A stretch of 64,000 nt of DNA, from the NCBI GenBank assembly GCA_019925105.1, contig JAHGAU010000014.1, forward strand, positions 992,001-1,056,000, given 5' to 3'. Below the pieces are notes generated by a model. That model ran no database searches and had not been told where the DNA came from. It saw nothing but the letters and a program-made list of their open reading frames with translations. Source of the DNA: Niebla homalea (lineage: Eukaryota; Ascomycota; Lecanoromycetes; Lecanorales; Ramalinaceae). This document shows positions 36,586 through 49,391 of this stretch, piece by piece (the stretch's first letter is position 1; each line of letters begins with the position of its first letter). A program made the position numbers and the translations under genes.

Positions 36586-37080
36586 TTAATATAGGATATA
36601 ATATATTAATTAATATTCTCCTCCCTAAATATACTGCTTTAAGCTTAATGTTATAGCGTTGAAGTCGACGTTATTATATAACTTACCATTATATATTAAG
36701 CTTTCCGCTGCTAACCGCATAATCTTATATATCGTTAGAGTGTTTAGGTATAAGTAATAGATATAGGTGACGAGAACCTTCCAATAAGGATCGCTGTATT
36801 CTGTAGTATTATATCTAGTATACTCGTCAGCAGAATATTCCTTATATGGAGAGGTAGATCACATTTTTTTGGCTGTGATAGTATAATCAAAGTCTTTGGA
36901 CGATAGATTGACAGGCAACGGGTACGAGGCTTCCGAAGCTCGGGTTAAGTCATATCTCGATATATCGGGTTCATACGTACGATTTCTATTATGCTGGGAG
37001 GCCACTGTTCGTAATTGATGCACGGGGGTATTCCGCGGTGGTCTTGGCAGCCCCTGCATTGGAGACCCTGTCGCATAAAG
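36586..37080. other. GC-richer remnant with the less mutated repeat copy
   Basis: The minus strand is open at 36859-37059 (66 codons, from MQGLPRPPRNTPVHQLRTVA to SSKDFDYTITAKKM). The frame lies almost wholly inside the repeat shared with 30097-30255, so it was probably coding in the original repeat. I do not recognise it. The rest of the stretch holds nothing identifiable. Confidence 0.45.
36872..37045 (+). repeat. Dispersed repeat, little-mutated copy
   Basis: Partner of 30097-30255. This copy keeps C and G at positions where the other has T and A. Confidence 0.7.
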
Positions 37081-38551
37081 GCCTACCAGACGGCCTTTTA
37101 TTAACGGTATTATAGGTGCATCGATGCATAAAATACATTAAATATATAATTATTAAACGGCTTATGGGATGGACATAAATACGGTCGTTATTACGGTATA
37201 ATTAGATAAGTATAATGGTAAACTTAATATAAGTAATTTAGTTTACTTACCTTTCCTTTATACCTTATATTTATTTACGTATATTATATCAAGTTTTAAG
37301 CCCGGTTAATAAGATCATTAATCATAATATATTATTTAAATAATAATTTTATTTAAGTAATATTTATAACGTTTATATAACTATTTAAGACCGTAAAATA
37401 GCAATAACTTTAACCTCCGATACCTTAATAAGTAACTATAATTACGAGGATATTAAAGAGGGTAACTTAATATAGTAATACTTATTTTATTAAGTATAAT
37501 ATATACTTTATGCTTCCGGTAATAATAGTATTTAAAACGAAAAGACGACGTTATTGTCGCTTAAGGTATTTACCGTAAAAACCACTAAATTATCCTTAAA
37601 TATTTTTAGGGAATCCCTTATAAAGTCCGCTTTATATAAGTTTCTTAAGCTTAATAATAGTAACTTCCGTAAATAAAATTAAGTTATAAAACGTTTTTTA
37701 AAAAGTTATTTTTTATAAAATATTATAAATAGTTTAACTTTATACTTTTAAGTCCCGTTTTAAATTAAGATTTAAACTGAATATGCCGACTTTATTGTTA
37801 ATATACTTATAAATAACGTAATAACGACGTAAAAATCATATATTTTAACGAATAAAAACGTTATATTATTTCAGATTTACTTAACGTAAAGTAAAATCTA
37901 TTTTATAAAAAGTAAAAAAAAACTGTTCCCTTATTAATGAAAATCCTTATTATAAAAGCTTAAAAAAATAACGGCGTAAATAAACTCGCCGTATTTATAA
38001 AGAAAGTAAATAAGTAAATAAATTAAATTAATAAAGCTGCTATATTAAATAATATTTATCTAAGTTTTACGATTATAAACTTATTTTAAGAAATATATAA
38101 GTTTAATCTTATTATATACCGGCTTCAAAATAATAAGGATATATTTAATAATAAAAGAATTATTTAAAGACTTAAAATAATTAAAATTAATATGGTTAAA
38201 AGATAAATTATTAATACCCCGATAATAAAGGTAAGTAAAAAGAATATTATTAAACCCCGCCGCGTAATAAAATACTATAATTATTAAAAAATAGGTTCTA
38301 TAGTTAAGGACTATAATAAAGAAAGCGTAAAAGTAAGCGGTAAAAACGGTAAAAAGGTTAATAAGGATAAAACTAAGAAAATAAAGAAACCTAAAAAATA
38401 AATAACTCGATCTAAGTTTAAACGAATTAAAAAGGTTATAATTAAAAATAATAAGGAATTTAAAGAATTAAGCTTTATTACCGTTAATAAAAAGGAAAGT
38501 AATATTAAGGAGTTAATATTTATATTTATTAATAATAATAACGACCTTATT
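37081..38551 (+). mobile_element. Host Copia element, left piece (probable gag)
   Basis: AT-rich DNA that resumes at 48016 after the 9.5-kb insertion. It is assigned to the same plus-strand Copia element because the insertion is bounded by a TTATT duplication and because pre-integrase and integrase coding lies downstream. The C-terminal part of this piece is Lys-rich. The left boundary and left LTR could not be fixed; 37081 is approximate. The small minus-strand frames here (38311-38583, 38513-38710) are shadows. Confidence 0.5.
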
Positions 38552-38714
38552 TGTGACGGACAGGCATACATACTCATAAGCATAGGACACTAGGGATAAT
38601 AGGGCACTAGGAATAGGATAGTAGGGATAGGATATTATACATAGTATCCCTAGTGGAGATTTATTAATTAGACAGAATATACTTATTACCCATATATACA
38701 TTGCGTCCATTACA
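38552..38714. repeat. Left LTR of the 9.5-kb element (163 bp)
   Basis: Little mutated; contains short repeats of the type AGGACACTAGGGATAATAGG. Confidence 0.85.
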
Positions 38715-41700
38715 AATGGTAATAATAGCTGGCGGATAGTATTATTAACTATTATCTTAATCTACTAGTTTACTTAAGATACTTTATACCGAGTATAAAT
38801 ACCTTAAGTAACGCCTTAAACGGTGCCCTTAAACATTTATTAAACGATTTACTTAAAATAAATATTTTTATAATAGAAAGGATAAAAAAACAATTATTAA
38901 AGAGTAAAATATTAAAAGGATAATATCCTATAAATAATAATAGTTTAAATAGTTTATTTAATATAGTATATATTATCCTTAATAATTTATTCTATACTTT
39001 TTATCGTTAAATACTTTATTACCGGTTTATAAGTAAGAACGGAGCATTAATTTATTATTTTAAGGTAATAATTATATTTCGGAGATTATTAGAACGTCTT
39101 TTTGATTCTCCTTTTTATTCTGGATAGGTAAAATAATTAAAATAATTATTTTATTATTTATAAAAAGTATCGCTTACTTTTTAAACGCCTTTTACTTAAT
39201 AAGAATTCCTTATTTTTTATCCTTTATTATATTTATATAGTTATTTAATATAAATCGATAATATCTTTATTTATTTATTAACTTAAATATTATTTAATTT
39301 ATATTTTAATATTAAAACTTTTACTTTTACGTTTTAACTATTTAATTTCAGATAAATAAATTATACCTTTATAAGGCAATATATCCCTAAAGATCTTAAA
39401 TAACGTATCGGATATATTATATATCAATTATTATATCCTACGTCCGTTATAGTAATATTTATCCTATTAATAGGGTTTATAAAACGTAATCGAAGAGAAT
39501 CTAAAATAACAATATACCTATTGGTATAGCCTTTAAATAGATTAATATTTTAAAGAGTAATTTATAATTTTAATTAAAAGATTACTTAATATTATTACCT
39601 TTATTTCGATCCACCGTCCGTTAAGAATATTTTAAATTATATTTTATTAACGTTACCCTTAATAAAGTTATCCGGCTTAATTGTTCTTTTAATAATATTA
39701 TCCGGTACGTCCGGTATAAGCTTTAACGGTATTATTTTAATATTTAATACTTCCGTATTTAAGGTTATTTATATATAATTATTATAAAACCCAAGAAACA
39801 TATTAATTATAAATATTATTTAACTTATAGAAAAATAAATATAATCTATAATTAACCGTATTATTATTTATATTATCGTTAATATTTAATAATAAGGATA
39901 AGGGTAATTAAAACCTTTAAGTTAATACGGATAACTTAATAAGCTTAATCCGCTTAAATTATTTACTCCGGATAATAATAACGATAAATAATATACTTTA
40001 AAGTTAAGGTTCTTTAACCCGTATTTAAATAAATCGTACGGGGACGGAGAAATCGTTATTATTAATAAAAATATATATTACTGAAATATTATCTTATTTA
40101 CGGAACGTATCCGTAATCTTATATTAATTAAAGGATTAATAATTATCCGTATTAATATTAATATTACCTTAAAAAAATCAATATTAACTTAATATATTAT
40201 AAAGTTATTTAAACTTAAATATATCGGGTTACGTTTTAATAATAAAGTTAATTAATAATACCGGATTTTTATATCTTAATTTAAAGAAACGACCGGTATC
40301 GCTTTATAATACTTAATGTCCGAGAAATATATTATTTAAAATATACGGAATAAACGTAAACCTATTATATATATATAAGTTATTATCCGATATATTAAAT
40401 TAATAAATATTAATAGTATTAAGAATTAATTAACTTTTATATATTAAAAAATTATATCTGATTTATAAGCTTTTATTAATTTACCTTAATTAATAATTAT
40501 AATCGCGTTTTTTATTTCAATCCTTAAGTTAAAGAAAAATATATAATTTAATATATCTTCTCGGATAAAATAATAACCTTAATAAAATTAACGTAATAAA
40601 TATAAATCTTAATTCTTTTAATTAAATTTTAATTAATTAAGACCTTTTAAGACGTATAAATAACTATAAATTTATAATAATAATCCGGCGTTTTAAAATT
40701 TTTTATTTAAATAATAAATTCCATTTTATCCTTACGTAAATAATTTTAATATTTATAGATAATAATAATAATATCGTCTTTATTAATAATAATAAAATTA
40801 GTAATTAAAAATATTATCCGTTTTTTATTAATTATTAATAATTACCGTATTATTAAATACGTCCGTTTTAATAAACTCCCAGTATTAAAGACGCGGATAT
40901 GTATATTTAAATATAAATTAAAACGGATTAGGACGAAAAAGGTTTAATAATTATAAATATAATAAATTTAATAATACGTTTAAACCTTAAGTTATATATT
41001 AAGGTTTTCTTAATAAAAATAAGGAATTAAATTACTTATAAAACCTATAAAATAAGAACTTAACGTATCTATATTATAAGGATAATTTACGTTTTAATAA
41101 ATAATAATATAAAGATACGGAATACGTAGGTAGCGGATATAACGTTTCATTTAAATAATAAGATATACCCTTTAATAAATAAAATAATAATAATATTAAA
41201 GGTTTTATTAACTTTATCGGTATAGAAATAACGTATTATAAATATAAAAAGGTATTTATTTTTAAGAATAAATTATATAATTATATCCGCGGACGGTATC
41301 CTGGTAAAAGAATAACGTTTTAATAAGTAAAACGTCTTTATTATATAACGGATATCGATATCGTTAAATTAATAATATTAAATATTGATTTAAATATTAA
41401 ATTTAATTTTAAGCCTTAAAATTACGCTTATATTGCTATTAAGTTATTATTAAATAGTAATTAAATTATTACGGATATATATTTTAATACCGATTATAAT
41501 ATTATATTTATAAATAAAGTCTGGTTAATTTCTAACCTTTTAAACGTTAAAATATTAAAGATAACGTCCGTATTCCGTATCCGTAACGTAAGTTTAAATT
41601 AATACCAAATAAATAAGTATATCTTTATTTAAATTTTTATCCTTAATTATAAAAAGGATAATGCTTTAATATTAATTTATTTTAAACGTAAACTTTATAT

Positions 41701-44700
41701 TATAAATAATTTATGTATTTATATACTTATAATAAATAATATTATTAATCTTAAGAAAATTAATATATATATTATAGACCGTAAGGTATTTATAAAAAGC
41801 TATAATATTATAACGGATATTAAATATAAGTAACGTAATAAATTTATTAAATACGTTATCTATATTAATTAAATATCCGTTATATAAATTTATTTTAAAG
41901 TTATAATTTCCGTCCGTACGATAAATTTATTATAGGATAAAGACTTTTTATTTAAATTAAAGTTATAACGTTTACTTATTATATTCGCTTATTTTATTAA
42001 CGCTTAAATAATAAGAATTATAATTAAAAATAATACGGATTATATTATTTACGTAAATAAACGTAAACGTTTAAATTTTATATAAAAATTAAACTATAAA
42101 AATTATTTTTATATTAAGGATATAAAAACTATTAATATAATAATATTCGTAAACGATAATCTTAATTTAAATACCTTTATATCCGATATATTTATTAAAA
42201 CCGTCCTATTAAATAACGTTTACGTATACGGTATATTTAACGAATAACGTTAATTATATAATTTTATTAATGAATTTTTATCCCTTTAGGAAGATTCAGG
42301 TTTTATAAACGTCCCGGAGTATAAATAAATAAAGCTATAATTAAAGGATAATTAATAATTATATATAAGTAAATCCTTAACTTAAAAAAAGGTTTATTTA
42401 TGAAAAATTAAAGAACGTAATATAATTAATAAAACTTTTAATAAATTTTAATATAAAAGATATTTAATCTTTATATTTTAATTAATATTATTTTTATTTC
42501 CCGTATTTATTATTAAAAAAAAACTGGATAATAATACTTATAAAAAACGTACGGTTATCGATATATAGGGTCTTAATAATTTATTTATCTTAAACGTATA
42601 TTTTATCCCTATATAGGACGAGGTTATTATTAAGTTATTTAAAAAGAAACGTATCTTTTTAATAAACGTTGTTTTATTTTTTTATTAATAAAAATTACAT
42701 CTTAATATTTATTCTTTATTAATAATTAATATATATTACGGATAAAAAATATTTATAATATTAATTATAAATTATATAAATTCTATAACTTAGATTTAAC
42801 GATAAATTAATAAAATCCTACGTTTTATTTATAATATTATATAAATATATATTAACGATATCGTTATTAATACGGATACTTTTAAATAATACTTAAGTAA
42901 TTTATATTATCTTTTTTTAATACTTATTCAATAAAATATATCCTTTATCCCGTTAAAAACGTACTTAATATATCTAGATATTAAATTACTTAACCGTTAA
43001 GTAAATTTATTCGGATTATTAACCTTTAAAGATAAGCTTAAAATAATTAACTATTTATAATACTTAATAACGTTAAGATAACTCAAATATTATTTAAGTT
43101 TTATAAGTTATTTACATTCGTCCGTATTTATATATATTTAATTAACGGAACCTTTATAAAAGTTAAAGACGTTATTATTATGCTCCGTATTAACCGGAAC
43201 GGTACGTAAACGATATATATTAATTATAAAATTAAATAAACCCTCCGTATAAGAATAAATAAACTTTAATTTACTTTAAAAAACCTTATTTAACCTAATT
43301 ATACTCGTATATTTTAATATAAATTATATTTTATAAATCGACTTTAATACGTTTAAAGAATTCGGTTTTAACGTCGTAATATTTTACGTTAAGAATAAAA
43401 AAATATTAAAACTTAAATTAATTAAGTTATAATTATTAAGGACGATAATTAAATTAATTTTATTCTTATTCCGATTATTTATTAACGTAAAGAAGAACTA
43501 TTAATTAACGGAATTTAAAGTTATTAATTTTATATAAATTATTAAAAAGATCCGTTATTTAATTAATTTATTTAAATACCTAATAATTATTTAAATAGAT
43601 TATTTAATAATATTAAATATTATAAAATAAACCTTAATTACGTTTATTACCTTTATTAAACGTATATATATCCATTTAATAAGAATATCTTAATTCTTTT
43701 ATTTTTTTTATTTAAACGTATAATATAAACTTAAAAAAGAATATATTATTTTTAATATTTTATTCCGTTTTATAAACTTAAATAAAAATATAACTTTTAA
43801 AGATAATTATTTTAAATTAAATTACTTAACGTATATTATCTCGTTTATATAAATAAGTAATAATCTTTATTATTATATTAAAAACGGATATAAAGAAGAT
43901 TTTATATGGATTTAGATTATAAATATCCTTAAAATAAATAATATAAGAAAGATAAAGAATAAAATATTTTTACCGTTTATTTATAATAAAGATTTATTAT
44001 TTTATAAATTAAATTTATATTTCGGATTTCGTTTTAAGTTTAAATTAAACGCCGATAATAATTAATATATAAATATCTTTAATAATTTTATTTATTATAT
44101 TAATAATATAAATTATTATTATTTATATATCCCGCGTTTTATTATAAAAGACGTTTTCAATATTATATATAATAAAGAATATCCCGGATATAAACGGTAT
44201 TTTTATATTATTATACGTTTATAATATATATAACGTTTAAAATACTTTTTCAGGAATATCTCCGATATTATCCTTAATATCTCGTTTATTAAATACGTTA
44301 TTACTATTTATATAGGTCGCTATGATTAATCTAGACCCCTTTAATACCTTTTTATATTATTATATTCGATTTTATCTTTATTCTCTTATTATTTTTTAAA
44401 GGTTTTAATATTATTATATTTTATACGGATAAATTTAATCGAAAAATTATTTTTATAACGGGTAAAAAACGTAAAAAACGTCCGATTAAGTATATATCTT
44501 ACTGGATCGCCTTATTATTATTAATTAAGGTTTATTATTTACGATTATTTTAAATAAAAACCGTAAGTTTATCTTTAATTTATAAATAATTATTTTTAAA
44601 TAATTAAGTATTAATTTATTATATTTATTAGCTTATTACCCTTAAACAGATAATTAAAGTAAAATTATTAATAAGATTAATAAAATTACTTTTAAATATT

Positions 44701-44771
44701 ATATTTATACCCTAAATAACCCGAAGTTATAATTAATAATATTACTTTAAATATCATTATTCTTAAATAAT

Positions 44772-44926
44772 TGTTATGTGCATACATAGCATGGGGGATA
44801 CGCGGGAGCATTCATAGGTGTAGGACACTTTTGTACGTAGAGGACAGATGATCCTTAGGATCCCATCTGCATTCAGGTAGAATCATCATTCATACATTAT
44901 CACACTTTTTGGTCCATACACCAACA
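44772..44926. mobile_element. Unmutated 155-bp solo LTR
   Basis: Starts TGTTATGTGCATAC and ends CCATACACCAACA, with the 5-bp duplication ATAAT on both sides (44767-44771 and 44927-44931). Base composition is normal, in contrast to the surrounding AT-rich DNA. No second copy was seen in the window. A small non-LTR element with 5-bp duplications is the alternative. Confidence 0.75.
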
Positions 44927-45895
44927 ATAATATTACTTTAATACCGTTATCCTTTATACTAAATAAAGTAATATACGGATTTTCTATTAAACGTCCTTTA
45001 AACCTTATTATATTATATTTACAATTAAAGTTCTTAAATATACGTATTAAAACGTCCAATACTATATCCTTTATATAGATAACGCAGAAATATTATTATA
45101 ACGGGAAATATATACTAAAATATATAAATATTAATAATTATACGTTATTACGTTTATATAAAGGATATAATATCCCTTTTATAATATTAATTAAAAAAAG
45201 TTATCTTAATAATACGTAAGGCCGTTCCGAGTTATAGAACGTATTAATAATTTAATTTATCGTTTTAATAATTTAATATATTAAAATTTATATTTAATAT
45301 TTAATATTATTTAATTTAAGTTTATTCTTAAATTTAATTCTGATTTATATTATCGGCTTATATCGGATAAGTTTCCTTCTATCTTTATTAAAGGAAATAT
45401 ACCGTAAGTATGCTTATATAAAATAAATAAATTATTAAATAAAAGAACCTTTAAATAAAAACGTAAATTTATAACGGAATATTTTATCCGTTAAAAAGGT
45501 TAAAGCTTAAAAAATAATTTATAATATAATATTAAAGACTTAAATAACGTATAAAAGCTCGTTTAAAAATATAAATTATATAAAGAATTTAAGAAAATAA
45601 TATTTATTTTATTAATTATCCGTTTATTATAATTAAAATAGATATTATCGGTTATCCTAATACGTTATTCCGGACGTTTTAAAAAGGACGTTACCGATAC
45701 GTTATTGCTGATAATTATCCTTATTAAATAAAAACCTGGCCGTCCGCGTAAATAAATAATTACGATTAAATTTCCCGTAAATATATTAATTCCGTAAGTA
45801 TTTATTTTACCCGCGTTTATAAATTTATTACGTATAATACGGATCTTAAGACGTATATTTAATTTATTATTACTTTTTAAGGATAATAATAATAA

Positions 45896-46218
45896 CACCC
45901 CTAGGGCAGTACAGATGTGTGAAGGAGCGGAAGAGCAACGAGCCTGGGGGCAGCCCCTATAAGGATACGGTCGTAATATTATTGATTTTCATAGGGGAGT
46001 TAGAATACAGGAAGTATACGAATAGATTGCTATTCTTTAAACGGCCGTTAATATCCTTTACCTTAAGGGATAGAGGGTAAAGGCCTAGTAAACGCCGGTT
46101 TTTACCCTGACGTTATAAGTATCAGGTTTTTACGGTTACCAGCAAGGTTAAAAGGCCGCGTATTAAGGAACGCCGGAATTAGCTTAACTAGATCCGTAGT
46201 ATAAATCAATCAATCAAT
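45896..46218 (+). mobile_element. 5'-truncated LINE fragment (0.32 kb)
   Basis: The 3' end of the LINE family, from the segment GCCCCTATAAGGATACGG to the tail ATAAATCAATCAATCAAT. It is flanked by a TAATAATAATA-type duplication (about 45884-45894 and 46219-46229). It is much less RIP-mutated than the copies at 60.5 and 61.9 kb. Confidence 0.75.
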
Positions 46219-47847
46219 TAATAATAATACCCTTATCCTTAAAAGGCGTAAAATATTATATTAGAATTAAATTAATATAAAAATAAAATTATTATTATTT
46301 ATATATATTTATTACTTAATTTTTTAGGTTTTAGTATTACGTTTTAATAATAATATGCGGGGTAATAAACAGATATAATATTATTTTATTATATTCTAAT
46401 AGCAGTAAAGGGTTATATTATTTATTATATATAGTACTATTGCCTTACTTATAAGTATCCTTTATATTTATTCCCTTAATATCCCTTAATCCTTTATACT
46501 TTTACTTTATTTAATAAGTAAAAGATTCAGAATAATTAACGATACCTTCTTTTACTTATTCAATTACAGAATTAACGAATTAAAATAAATAATTATATTT
46601 AAGAAAAAATTAAAGCGTATTAATATTATTAAAAATAACAATATAGATTTACTTATATTAAATAACTTAATTAACCCCGTTATTAAAAAGATGAAAATGA
46701 ATAATAAATACTTATATTTAATATTTAACGTTACCGATCCCTTTATATAATTAAACGATAATATAAATTTCAATAATATTTTAATTATTAAAATTATTAA
46801 TTGTAACTTAATATAAGTATAAAATATATTTAATAAAAATAAATAATCTTTTATTATATTAAGGTAATTATAGTTATTTAATCGATAAAACGATATTAAG
46901 AAAACTTAAGTAAATCTTAACGACGCGGTTATAATATAAATTAATTAATAACGGTACTTTATTACCTAGAAGGATATATATGTTTTTTAAGGATAAAATA
47001 AACTTAATATTACGTTATTAAACGTTATAAAGAAGATTAATAATTATCTTTTTTAATTTTTAAAAGTATTAAAAAAATAAAATAATAATAATAATAATTA
47101 ATACTATAAATTTAAGAAACAAGTAATTAAGTATATATGTAAAGGATGTTATTAAATAAATTAATTAATAAAAATAATAAATTTAATTAACTTTATTAAA
47201 GTTTATAAAGAAGCCGGATAAAATAACAAAGTTAATAAATAATAAAACTATATTATTAAGTAATAATACTCTGACGTCCTTAAATATTAACGTTTAAATT
47301 AACTTTAATAAATTAATAAGTATAATTATAAACTTAAAAGATAATAAGAAGTTATAAGGATAGTAAAAAGAATATATTATATATATAATTTTTAATAAAA
47401 ATATAAACGCGTTTATCCTTTTATAATTATAAATTAATATTAAGTTTATAATTTTAAATATTAAGTTTAATATAATCTTAAAGTACTTTAAACGAATAAA
47501 AACGTAGTAAATAGAATAAATTTAAATCCAGGCTTCCCGGGAGGATTAAAGATTACTAGAAACTATATATTTAATATTTAATTAATTATAAATAAAGTCG
47601 AAACTATTAATATAATATTATCGTAAATAATAACGGACAAAGTGGTAAAGCTTAAAAGGGATATATTTATCTTAATATTTATTCTTATTAATAATTATAT
47701 ATTATAAATACGTTTATCGCCCTTTTCTTTAAGAAGGTTAATAAACTTATTAACGTTATCTTAAAAGGATAAAGTTTAAAGTATATTTATTTATAATATA
47801 AAAAACAGGATACGAAAACGTATCCTTTAATATTATTCAAGGGGACT

Positions 47848-48010
47848 TATAACGGATAAATATATATACTTATAAATATAAGATATTAGGGATAGTAAGA
47901 TATTAGGAATAGGACAGTAAGGATAGGATATTATATATAGCATCCCTAATGGAGATTCATCAATTAGACAGAATACACCCATTACCCATACATACATTGC
48001 GTCCATTACA
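47848..48010. repeat. Right LTR of the 9.5-kb element (163 bp)
   Basis: Same length as the left copy; left end RIP-converted (TATAACGGAT), right end GTCCATTACA intact, followed by TTATT. Confidence 0.85.
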
Positions 48011-48015
48011 TTATT

Positions 48016-49391
48016 ATCCTCTTAATAAAAAACGGAATAACCTTAATAAACCTTTAAAAAACTATTAAAGCGATAAGGATTTATATAATTTAACTTTATA
48101 TAAGCTTAATAATAATACCGCTATGATGGATTTAAGTAATCCCGGTCTTTATAACGGTAATAATAAGATAAGAAATATTACTATAATAAACGGTATAAAT
48201 AATAAAAAGAACTATTTACTTAAGAGTAATCTATATAATTAAATTATAAAATAAGTATGGAAAAATTATAACTTTTTCTAAAATAATAAAAGCCCGGACC
48301 CCGTAAAATCCGTAAATATTAATAACAATAATTACGCTTTAATAATAATAAAGGGTAACTCCCTTAATAAAATAAGCTAAAATATACCGTCCGAGGATAA
48401 AGAGATACTTTAAATAATAAACTCCGGTATTATAAGATATATATATATATAAAAAGAAATATATTTCGGAGTTTTAAAGAAAAACTATAAGGATAACGGT
48501 AGGGGTAAAGGTTCCTTAAACTTACCTAAACGTAATAACGTAATAATTAAGATAAACGGTTAAAACCGTATTATTTAAAACGTATTATAGGCTCCTTATT
48601 TAAGATTTAATTTTTTATTCATTTTAACCTTAAAAAATAAAGGTATAAATATTACCTTTAATGGACGTAAAATAAAGATTATATAAGGAAATTAACTTAT
48701 TACGGTAAAGTACCGGTATAAAAAGCTTTATTTACTTATATATATCCGGAAAAACGTTACGTTAATAATTAATAAAGAAAACTTAAATCCTATATTTTAT
48801 AAATTATAAAATAAGAAAAATAAGAAAAACGGTAAAGTTAAACGTAATAATAATAAAATTACTTAAGGACGTAAAAAGGGTAATAATAAGCTCTTTATAA
48901 TTTTCTATAACCATTTAGGTTATTTAAATATAATTAAGCTATATACTATATATAAAATAGTATTAAGGATATTAAAAATATTAACCTTAAAGGACTTTTT
49001 CTATAATATATATAAGAATAATAAACTTATAAGAAATGTATATAAATACCGTTATATAAAAAAGATAAAGCTTAAGTCTTATTTCTTTTACGACGTTTAA
49101 AACCCTTATAATATTAAGGTATTAATCCCCGGAATAATACTTTTTAAGTATTATTTATCCGTTATTAATAAGGTTATAAGGTAGTTAAGTTTTACTTTAT
49201 TAATAATAAAAGTTAAAGTAATTAGTCGAATTCTATTTATTATTAATATATTTAATTATAAGGAAAATAATATTACCGTTAAATATATCCGTACCGATAA
49301 TATAAAGGAATTTTGAATCCTTAAAGCGGCCGTAAAAGAACGTAATATTACTATAGAATATATTACGTACTATATATTTAAATAGAATAAT
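48016..49391 (+). mobile_element. Host Copia element, middle piece with pre-integrase and integrase
   Basis: The plus strand, reading TAA/TAG as former Gln/Trp, gives a GAG-pre-integrase region (about 48895-49085): HLGYLNIIKLYTIY, then KDFFYNIYKNNKLIRNV. Integrase follows (about 49255-49390): VKYIRTDNIKEF, KAAVKERNITIEYITYY, then the position of the family's TPEQNG, cut by the LINE at 49404. All are Ty1/Copia landmarks in the right order. Confidence 0.75.

Larger units (their letters stand above)
38552..48010. mobile_element. 9.5-kb LTR element inserted in the host Copia element
   Basis: Two 163-bp direct repeats (38552-38714 and 47848-48010), starting TGTGACGGAC and ending GTCCATTACA, are flanked by TTATT (38547-38551 and 48011-48015). 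Just inside the left LTR, TGGTAATAATAGCTGG could be a primer-binding site, which would suggest plus orientation, but this is weak. About 9.1 kb of internal DNA remain, or 8.7 kb without a solo LTR and a LINE fragment. I could not read reverse transcriptase or integrase in it. One block at about 45,725-45,755 reads KPGRPRK, an AT-hook-like motif, on the plus strand. It may contain further undetected insertions. Confidence 0.8.

Noticed and set aside
46200..46218. (ATCA)n / (TGAT)n runs at 46.2, 56.3, 60.8, 62.1 and 63.1 kb as independent microsatellites
   Set aside because: Each is the 3' tail of a LINE copy with the same adjacent sequence.
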